A stretch of 64,000 nt of DNA from DATFYM01 sp035315065. Lineage in GTDB: Bacteria > Acidobacteriota > Terriglobia > UBA7540. Below the pieces are notes generated by a model that was not told the DNA's origin, searched no databases, and saw only the letters and a list, made by a program, of their open reading frames with translations. The stretch is taken from the NCBI GenBank assembly GCA_035315065.1, contig DATFYM010000212.1:20118-84117 (forward strand), in the 5' to 3' direction. Positions 58,718 to 64,000 of this stretch are shown here, one piece after another. Made by a program: the position numbers and the translations under genes. Position 1 is the first letter of the stretch. Every line of letters starts with the position of its first letter.

Positions 58718-58951
58718 TTATTGCGGGTTTCTTGACTCTGATCGCGAGACGCTGCGCCGCGGGTCCCGCAGGATGGGAGGGCGCAGTACCCGGAACAGAT
58801 GCAGCGCTTCCTGATAAGCCCCGTGCTCATCTAATTGCTCACGATCTGTAGCGTTCATGGCTGCGATGAGGAAGCGCAAGCTTCTGCTCACCTCGATCTG
58901 GATGAGCTCCTCTATGGGGACGGCATTTCCCGTCCCGCCGTTTACGTTCAC
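58718..58951 (-). CDS. Small hypothetical protein (77 aa)
   Basis: GTG 58951 is preceded by AGGAGG. The product has a helical core (PIEELIQIEVSRSLRFLIAA, then DREQLDEHGAYQEALHLFRV) and a basic tail. No domain recognised. It lies in the stress island in the same direction. Confidence 0.5.
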   Translation of the reverse strand: MNVNGGTGNAVPIEELIQIEVSRSLRFLIAAMNATDREQLDEHGAYQEALHLFRVLRPPILRDPRRSVSRSESRNPQ

Positions 58952-59098
58952 TTTTCTTCCTCCTGGATTTCCGATCCCACTCCAAACAGAGGCTCGCCAA
59001 CAAATTACTCGCTTGGGACCGCTTCGCATGACGATCCGGCGGGAGACCCCGCCCCACGCGGATTACAAAGTCTCCCGAAGGTTACGCTGGAGATACCG

Positions 59099-59932
59099 TT
59101 AGATTACGACGTTGATCGAAATCTGAACGCCGGGATGCATTGGGCTCAGCAAGTAATACCCACCATCAATGTACTCGACGTAAATGTCGTCGGTGTAGCG
59201 CCAGTCTCCCGGCCAGGGATCATACATCCCGAACCAAAAACCGCCGTACTGGAAGCGCGAATACCCGCCCGCGACCATGTAATCACGGTCGATGCGGAAC
59301 GAGTGATCACGTCCAAAATTGGCACGAAAGCGGTCGTCGGGAATGCGGCGACTGCGGTCGCCGTCGTAGCGCCCAGACTGCCGTGAGGACGCGGCATACT
59401 GTCCGTGCTGTGAACTGCCCTGTTGTCCGCGCTGGGCCGGCTGGACTTGTTGGGCCTGCTGGCCAGGTTGAGCGTGCTGTTGCTGTTGCTGTCCGCGCTG
59501 GGCCTGCTGGCCAGGTTGGGCGTTCTGTTGCTGCTGGTGTCCGCGCTGGGCTTGCTGTGTAGGTTGAGCGTGCTGTTGCTGGTGCTGTCCACGCTGGGCC
59601 TGCTGGGTAGGTTGGGAGTGCTGTTGCTGCTGCTGTCCGCGCTGGGCCTGCTGGGTAGGTTGGGAGTGCTGTTGCTGCTGCTGTCCGCGCTGGGCTTGCT
59701 GGGCCGGTTGAGCGTGCTGTTGCTGCTGCTGTCCGCGCTGGGCTTGCTGTGCGCCTTGCCCCTGCTGCTTCGGCTGAGCGTGCTGTTGGGGCTTGGCTTG
59801 TTGTTGCTTCTGCTGCTTATCTTGTTGGGGCTTGGCTTGGTCTTGGTGCTGCTCCTGTGCATAGGCCGGAGCAGTGGTTCCGAAAAGGGATAACAGAACT
59901 GCGATCCCCATAACTCTGACGAGATGTTTCAT
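59099..59932 (-). CDS. Exported Gln/His-repeat protein with conserved C-terminal domain
   Basis: 277 residues: signal peptide (MKHLVRVMGIAVLLSLFGTT), a low-complexity region of glutamine-rich 16-residue repeats (QQAQRGQQQQQHAQPA type), and a C-terminal domain of about 90 residues (RIPDDRFRANFGRDHSFRI, FWFGMYDPWPGDWRYTDDIY, GVQISINVVI) common in acidobacterial secreted proteins. The histidine-rich repeats could bind metal. Function unknown. ATG 59932. Preceded by box copy 2. Confidence 0.8.
   Translation of the reverse strand: MKHLVRVMGIAVLLSLFGTTAPAYAQEQHQDQAKPQQDKQQKQQQAKPQQHAQPKQQGQGAQQAQRGQQQQQHAQPAQQAQRGQQQQQHSQPTQQAQRGQQQQQHSQPTQQAQRGQHQQQHAQPTQQAQRGHQQQQNAQPGQQAQRGQQQQQHAQPGQQAQQVQPAQRGQQGSSQHGQYAASSRQSGRYDGDRSRRIPDDRFRANFGRDHSFRIDRDYMVAGGYSRFQYGGFWFGMYDPWPGDWRYTDDIYVEYIDGGYYLLSPMHPGVQISINVVI
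59462..59749 (-). repeat. Six 48-bp in-frame tandem repeats
   Basis: Each unit encodes 16 residues of the form QQAQRG(Q/H)QQQQ(H/N)(A/S)QP(A/T/G). Copies are near identical at the DNA level, so copy number can change by slippage. Confidence 0.9.
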
Positions 59933-60005
59933 ACTTACGGCCTCCATTCCAATTCACCTTGCATCCGCCTCTCACTCTCGTGACTGGCCTGTTGCAGGCA
60001 CTCTG

Positions 60006-60070
60006 GTTATACCGTTCAATGGAAGTTGTGTCAGTTCAGTACGGCTCAGCGCATTGGTCAAAACTGCTCA
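60006..60070 (-). promoter_or_regulatory. Promoter with conserved box (copy 2)
   Basis: Minus strand: GTGAGCAGTTTTGACCAAT then GCTGAGCC, then ACTGACAC, 17 nt and TATAAC (60006-60011). Located about 75-140 bp upstream of the Gln/His-repeat protein gene. Confidence 0.65.
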
Positions 60071-60161
60071 CCGTAAGGGTGAAGTGAGCCCTGGGAGAGT
60101 AAGCCCCGGCACCGGTCAAGCCCCGGAAGGGGCGGCAGAAGGGCATAGAAAGTTCCCGCGT

Positions 60162-60181
60162 CGGAAGGTGGGGACCTTCCG
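60162..60181 (-). terminator. Possible terminator hairpin after the HEAT-repeat gene
   Basis: CGGAAGGT (60162-60169) and ACCTTCCG (60174-60181) form an 8-bp stem with a 4-nt loop, about 65 bp beyond the end of the HEAT-repeat gene. There is no T-tract, so evidence is weak. Confidence 0.35.
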
Positions 60182-60245
60182 TTGAGGCTCAGCGGTGAAT
60201 CGTTTTGAGAGGAGCGGTAGTGCGCGGCTAATGGATTCCGGCGTC

Positions 60246-61079
60246 TCACCTCGCCGCCAGCATCTTCGTTTCGGGGTGCAGTCTGATGTAGGCCGCGGCG
60301 GCACGTACGCGCACCGCACCCTTCTTGTCGTCCAGCAGGGGGACCAGCTTCTCCCGGAATTCTGGGAAGGGATGCATCCCAACCAGGTACGCGGCCGCAG
60401 CGCGCACTGACCATTCTCTATCCGACAGGGCAGATCCCACCGCATCAGCCAGGGTTGGATCGGGCGAGCTTCCGATGAACAACAGGGAGGCGGCCCGTGC
60501 CGAAGAATCGCGGGCGGACAGGATACCTCGTGCCGAAGACAATACGAACCCAAGACCCGGCACGGGAGCGAAGCCTGCTGCCTTGATGGCGACGATGGTG
60601 AAAAGCTTGGTGGGAGTGTGCAACAAGCGTAAGGTGCTGCGTTTCTCTTTGCTGAGATAGCTTGAAGAGACCTTCGACTCTCCGGCAACAACCGCAAGAA
60701 GGAACTGCACTCCATCCGGGTCGTGGAGCTGGTAAAGCACCTTGGCGGCGGCGAGGTCGACTTCGGGAACGGGATCCTGCAAAGCTTTCTTCAAAAGAGG
60801 AAGGGTAAGGGTCCGGTCGTCCATGAAGTCACCCAGGGTGACAACCACCGCAATCCGGACCGAGACGTCGTGGTCATCGAGCATCGGGGCAAGGGACTCA
60901 AGAGCGTCATCTTTCACCCCCACCAGGCTCAGGGCCTCCGCCGCGCCTTTGCGAACGTCCGGATTCTTGTCTTGCGCGGCCTCGTCCAGCATGCGCCGGC
61001 ACCTTTGGACGGTATCGGAGGGTTTGGTTTGCCCAAGCGCGAGCGTCGTGGTCAGCACCATCAGTGCCCAAATCCGCAT
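60246..61079 (-). CDS. Exported HEAT-repeat protein
   Basis: A 277-residue protein with signal peptide (MRIWALMVLTTTLALGQ) and five or so HEAT-like helical repeats (ARMLD type units: NPDVRKGAAEALSLVGVKDD, DVSVRIAVVVTLGDFMDD, EWSVRAAAAYLVGMHP, GAVRVRAAAAYIRLHP). ATG 61079 is preceded by AAAGGAG; a longer frame begins in transposase-like sequence. Such proteins act as scaffolds; the partner is unknown. It ends just before a weak hairpin. Confidence 0.8.
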   Translation of the reverse strand: MRIWALMVLTTTLALGQTKPSDTVQRCRRMLDEAAQDKNPDVRKGAAEALSLVGVKDDALESLAPMLDDHDVSVRIAVVVTLGDFMDDRTLTLPLLKKALQDPVPEVDLAAAKVLYQLHDPDGVQFLLAVVAGESKVSSSYLSKEKRSTLRLLHTPTKLFTIVAIKAAGFAPVPGLGFVLSSARGILSARDSSARAASLLFIGSSPDPTLADAVGSALSDREWSVRAAAAYLVGMHPFPEFREKLVPLLDDKKGAVRVRAAAAYIRLHPETKMLAAR

Positions 61080-61081
61080 GG

Positions 61082-61360
61082 CTATGGACTCCTTTCCTGC
61101 TGGGTCTGGCCGCCGGCGGGTGCCAGCGAACCAGACGCCGCCCCCCAGCGGCAAACGGTAGTGTGGTTGATCTTCAGCCCCCTCTTGGCCATGAGTTTCT
61201 CGAGGTCGCGATAGCTGGGGGGAGAACCGCGGGTCCCGAGCCATCCAAGGGAAGCTGGCCCGATCTCACATGGAGGTTGTCGGTGGGGTAGCCAAGTCGG
61301 GCCAGCGCCCATTGGAATTCTCTCCGTCCTTCTTTTCGCTGTCTGTTTTGGTTTGCTCAC
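61082..61360 (-). pseudogene. Transposase remnant (IS6-like)
   Basis: The frame contains SPPSYRDLEKLMAKRGLKIN then HTTVCRWG, corresponding to the SYRDLEEMMAERG...DHTTIYRW segment of IS6-type DDE transposases. Only about 30 residues (61139-61231) match, and the rest of the enzyme is absent. The frame begins with GTG AGC AAA CCA. The fragment ends just upstream of the HEAT-repeat gene. Confidence 0.65.
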
Positions 61361-61382
61361 TAGCGTTTCCAGAATTGCTCAT
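61356..61382 (-). promoter_or_regulatory. Conserved 27-nt box (copy 3, within the transposase remnant leader)
   Basis: Minus strand ATGAGCAATTCTGG followed at the same spacing by GTGAG. It matches the other boxes at about 19 of 27 positions but lacks the CTGACA element. It abuts the start of the transposase remnant, which suggests the box could originate from an insertion sequence. Confidence 0.5.
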
Positions 61383-61417
61383 TACCGGCGAAGCGTCCCG
61401 AGGGTCCAGAACCCAGG

Positions 61418-62119
61418 CTAGTCGCGCAGGAGAACAGTGAGGAGTCCGCTGTTGACCGTCAATCCGCTGCCGTTGCGGTAGTCGACAAAGCCAAGGTCCC
61501 TGAACTTATTCATGAAATGGCTCACCCGCGCCCGGGTTACGCCGACCATCCGTGCCAGGCTTTCCTGGTTGATGCCTGGCGTTACCGTCTCGGCTCGACC
61601 TTCCTTGCCGAAATGAGCCAGGAGTAAGAGAATCCGGGCCAGGCGCTTCTCGCTGGAGTTGAAAAGCTGGTCGACGAGGTCCGCCTCGTACCGGATGTTG
61701 CGCGAAAGCAGATGGGTGACGAACAATTCCGAGATGTCTTGCCGCTCGTGGAGCATGCGCGTCATCAACGGCTTCTCAATCCTGGCCAGACTACAATCGG
61801 TGGTCGTGGTAGCCGATGCGATCCGTAACGGCTGACCGGCGAGGCACCCCTCGCCCAAAAACTCACCGGCGCCCAGGTTGGCGACGATCGCTTCCTTGCC
61901 TTGCTGGGATGTAACCGTCAGCCTGACCTTGCCTCGGCGAAGGAAAAACACGGCGTCCGCCGGTTCTCCTTGCCGGAAGATGTTGCGGTTCGCGCCGTAT
62001 TCCACCACGGTCTTTGCGCCGGCAAAGCCAACCAGGAGGGCTTCCCAATCGACAGGCTGCGTTTTCTTATTGGCCGTAATAACCTCAGGCTGGACTTTCT
62101 TATTCACCATAACAGGCAT
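61418..62119 (-). CDS. Crp/Fnr-family transcriptional regulator
   Basis: 233 residues: cyclic-nucleotide-binding-like domain (about 30-145; FRQGEPADAVFFLRRGKVRL, GEFLGEGCLAGQPLR) and a Crp-type winged HTH (about 170-225; NQESLARMVGVTRARVSHFM). No Fnr cysteine cluster is visible, so the signal is unknown. GAGGAG precedes the start. It lies at the upstream end of the stress island, behind a copy of the shared box, and is a natural candidate for controlling it. Confidence 0.92.
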   Translation of the reverse strand: MPVMVNKKVQPEVITANKKTQPVDWEALLVGFAGAKTVVEYGANRNIFRQGEPADAVFFLRRGKVRLTVTSQQGKEAIVANLGAGEFLGEGCLAGQPLRIASATTTTDCSLARIEKPLMTRMLHERQDISELFVTHLLSRNIRYEADLVDQLFNSSEKRLARILLLLAHFGKEGRAETVTPGINQESLARMVGVTRARVSHFMNKFRDLGFVDYRNGSGLTVNSGLLTVLLRD

Positions 62120-62158
62120 ACACTCCTCACTGTTACAATTACCAGAGACTCGAACCGC

Positions 62159-62202
62159 GTGTCAGTCCTATCTGGCTCACCCGTCTGGTCAAAATTGCTC
62201 AT
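62159..62202 (-). promoter_or_regulatory. Conserved box upstream of the Crp/Fnr gene (copy 4)
   Basis: Minus strand ATGAGCAATTTTGACCAG then GGTGAGCC, followed by GACTGACAC. A -10 is less clear (TAATTG or TGTAAC). The Crp/Fnr start codon follows about 40 bp downstream. Confidence 0.6.
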
Positions 62203-62274
62203 CCAGGCAGGAGGGGGACCTACAGTGTGGGACCGGGGGTACAACTCCGAAGTTACCGGGGCTCCGGTATCGAG

Positions 62275-62466
62275 GCTAGTCGCGCAGGATCACGCTGAGA
62301 AGATGCGTGACGAACAATTCTGAGACATCATGCTGTTCGTGGAGCATGCGCGCCATCTGCGGCTTCTCAATCCTGGCCAGGCTGCCATCGGTGATCGCTA
62401 CCGCCGCCGACACCCGCAACGGCTGACCGGCGAGGCACCCGTCCGCGAAGAACTCGCCGGGGCTAG
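62275..62466 (-). pseudogene. Truncated duplicate of the Crp/Fnr gene
   Basis: The minus strand reads GCLAGQPLRVSAAVAITDGS, then LARIEKPQMARMLHEQHDVS and ELFVTHLLSVILRD. The neighbour has GCLAGQPLRIASATTTTDCS in the same place. The copy keeps residues equivalent to about 85-145, then jumps to the last few residues (LLRD), so the HTH is deleted. The DNA is roughly 80 percent identical. It lies head-to-tail, 150 bp upstream of the intact gene. Confidence 0.85.
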
Positions 62467-62681
62467 AACAATTACCCAAGGAACCGTCGTTGGCCAGCGA
62501 GGCGAGGCTCGTGCCCGGCGTGCAGCCAGCGGGCGCTTCGGCGCAGGTGTCACGAACAAACACGCCCACGGTACATTTAATTTAAAATTTAGCTGTGTCT
62601 CATGAGTAAATTTGCCGTCGACGCCACGAATTTGGCGGATGTAGCAACGGCCTGGACAAAACTACGGGTACGCCGTATCAT

Positions 62682-62972
62682 ATGGTTGAAGATGAGTTTG
62701 AATGGGACGCTGGCAAATCTGAAAGCAATCTCGTAAAACACGGCGTTAGCTTCGAGGCGGCGCGGTGTGTGTTCGACGATGCGTTTGCCTGTGAGCGATG
62801 TGATTTGGACAGTATGCCCGGCGAGATCAGGTACGTCATGACGGGGAGAGTTAACGATATCATTCTGACAGTCGTTTATACAGAGCGCGGTGATCGCATT
62901 CGGATCATTTCGGCGAGAAAGGCGACGACGCATGAACAAAGAGACTACTATCGTAGCCAAACGGCAGAGTGA
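62682..62972 (+). CDS. brnT: BrnT-family toxin
   Basis: A 96-residue RelE-fold ribonuclease toxin: FEWDAGKSESNLVKHGVSFE at the start (classical BrnT WDxxKxxxNxxKHGVSF) and RGDRIRIISARKATTHEQRD near the end. It overlaps the following gene by 41 bp. BrnT inhibits translation by RNA cleavage and is controlled by its partner. Confidence 0.92.
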   Translation: MVEDEFEWDAGKSESNLVKHGVSFEAARCVFDDAFACERCDLDSMPGEIRYVMTGRVNDIILTVVYTERGDRIRIISARKATTHEQRDYYRSQTAE

Positions 62973-63339
62973 TGGGACCATCGTTCAGGTGCTGCCTGAC
63001 GGCTCCACGAAACCGTTTGAGGATAAGACGGATTGGAACCGGGTCCGGGCTATGACCGACGAGGAGGTCACTGCTGCGGCCATGGCTGATCCCGACGCGC
63101 GGCCCATGACTCCCGAGCAGCTCCGCACCGCGCGGCGGGTGCCGCGAACCAAAACCCTGCGCCGCGCTCTTGGCCTGACCCAAGAAGAATTTGCGGTCCG
63201 GTATCACATCCCGCTCGGCACGCTGCGCGATTGGGAACAGGGCCGCTGCGAGCCCGACCAACCGGCCCGCGCCTATCTCACCGTGATTGCCCACGATCCC
63301 GAAGGCGTGAAACGCGCTCTAGCGGAGAAGCATCGGTGA
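62932..63339 (+). CDS. XRE-type HTH antitoxin partnered with BrnT
   Basis: 135 residues with an N-terminal unstructured region (DGTIVQVLPDGSTKPFEDKT) and a C-terminal XRE HTH (TLRRALGLTQEEFAVRYHIP, LGTLRDWEQGRCEPDQPARA). Typical BrnA antitoxins have a ribbon-helix-helix end; here an HTH fills that role. ATG 62932 overlaps brnT in another frame. It probably neutralises BrnT and represses the operon. Confidence 0.82.
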   Translation: MNKETTIVAKRQSDGTIVQVLPDGSTKPFEDKTDWNRVRAMTDEEVTAAAMADPDARPMTPEQLRTARRVPRTKTLRRALGLTQEEFAVRYHIPLGTLRDWEQGRCEPDQPARAYLTVIAHDPEGVKRALAEKHR

Positions 63340-63639
63340 TGGAAAAGGCCTTCCCGCTGCACGGGCAACGTCAGACCATTTCTCCAGTCATGGGGTCCGT
63401 AAGAGCGAGCGGGACGCGCTTTCACCGAAGTCATATTTGGCCTTCGAAATAATTTGCTTGGCACGTGCCCCAGCAAGGGTTGCGCGAACCTGCTTTCCAA
63501 GGCCCACGGCTCTTCCTTTCAAATTGTCGGACTTCCCCCGGCGGCCAACCGCGCACGATGAACCACCGGCCATCGTGACGCTGAGGGCCGAGCCAGTCGA
63601 GGCTATTCGCCCCAGCCAACCCGTAGCCTAAGAAAAACA
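63340..63639. other. Gene-free spacer
   Basis: No firm gene. A 37-codon frame starts at 63339, overlapping the antitoxin stop (TGATG), and ends at 63452; it has no recognisable features. Nothing is seen between 63453 and the promoter at 63640. Confidence 0.4.
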
Positions 63640-63669
63640 TTGACAACAGTATCAGGGATGTCATACTAT
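63640..63669 (+). promoter_or_regulatory. Promoter with start point at the ATG
   Basis: TTGACA (63640-63645), 18 nt, TACTAT (63664-63669). The expected transcription start coincides with ATG 63675, predicting a leaderless message. Confidence 0.6.
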
Positions 63670-63674
63670 ATCTT

Positions 63675-64000
63675 ATGGCTAACGATGAAGGTATCTCCAA
63701 CGCTCCTTCAATCTCGGCTTTAAGCCCGGCGCGGCTGGCCGCCAACCGGCGCAATGCCCAGAAATCTACCGGCCCCAAAACCAAGGCGGGAAAGCGCCGC
63801 GTAGCCCTGAACGCCCGCCGCCGCGGCTTTGCTCCGCCCGAGATCGAGCGGCAATTGCGAGCGCGCGGCGAAGACCCGCGCGATTTCCGCCGCCTGCATC
63901 GCGACGTGGCAGCCCTCTTCCCGCCCCAGGACGTCACTGGCGAGGCTGCGGTGCGATTGCTGGCCATGACTTGGTGGGAGAAGGCGCGGCGCATCCGCAA
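63675..64000 (+). CDS. Conserved hypothetical (NRRNAQKSTGPKT family), truncated by window end
   Basis: Frame open to the window edge (108 residues so far). The start MANDEGISNAPSISALSPAR leads into ANRRNAQKSTGPKTKAGKRR and LNARRRGF, a motif of a protein family common in Acidobacteriota and Planctomycetes, often in many copies. The function is unknown. No Shine-Dalgarno sequence precedes the ATG, consistent with the promoter position. Confidence 0.75.
   Translation, partial: MANDEGISNAPSISALSPARLAANRRNAQKSTGPKTKAGKRRVALNARRRGFAPPEIERQLRARGEDPRDFRRLHRDVAALFPPQDVTGEAAVRLLAMTWWEKARRIR

Noticed and set aside
59423..59893. Leucine-rich plus-strand frame opposite the Gln/His-repeat gene
   Set aside because: It is the antisense translation of CAG-type repeats and mimics a membrane protein.

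Overview
The window looks like a chromosomal segment of an Acidobacteriota bacterium, probably of the Koribacter/Terriglobia kind. This is inferred from the GC-rich coding sequence, the Gram-negative envelope genes (lpxC, pilMNOPQ secretin, mlaEFD), a bacillithiol-type YpdA reductase, and several small secreted proteins of a type common in that phylum. No rRNA, tRNA or CRISPR array was seen.

Layout. 0-0.7 kb: gene fragment and a small HTH regulator behind a near-consensus promoter. 0.8-6.6 kb: type IV pilus operon pilM-N-O-P-Q. 6.8-10.9 kb: Xaa-Pro peptidase, accB, accC, thiE. 11.0-15.3 kb: amino-acid permease, a membrane RsbU-type phosphatase and a frameshifted DUF2834 gene. 15.4-16.3 kb: decayed toxin-antitoxin cluster. 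16.3-25.5 kb: Tat-exported peptidase, SRPBCC protein, 200-bp repeat block, reductases, TrkA-type channel, NAD(P)HX repair enzyme, tsaE and a nucleotidyltransferase module. 25.8-34.4 kb: mixed metabolic genes including an orphan nuoI, ypdA, a bifunctional nuclease and miaB. 34.9-41.7 kb: 95-bp tandem repeats, glyS-glyQ, recO, a PfkB kinase and a DUF3303-like protein. 42.2-47.7 kb: reductase, lytic transglycosylase, mla lipid-transport operon, lipoprotein. 47.8-49.3 kb: IS1380-type transposase. 49.8-54.1 kb: agmatine-to-putrescine pair aguB-aguA, esterase-like hydrolase, lpxC. 54.3-62.5 kb: hicAB, then a minus-strand island of small stress/envelope proteins ending in a Crp/Fnr regulator and its broken partial copy. 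62.7-64 kb: BrnT module and a gene cut by the window end.

The most unusual feature is the spacer DNA. Most intergenic gaps carry imperfect inverted repeats whose arms are short degenerate tandem units (themes such as GTAGACG, CTAGCCA, AATGATG, CAGTTTT, CACAGATT). Two of them contain perfect 34- and 38-bp arms, and some run into gene ends. A second signal is a 27-nt box found four times at 58.6-62.2 kb; three copies lie upstream of stress-island genes (two with -35/-10-like elements) and one abuts a transposase remnant. Decay is also evident: two single-base frameshifts, a RelE gene with a frameshift and a nonsense codon, a truncated PIN toxin, a transposase remnant and a truncated crp copy.
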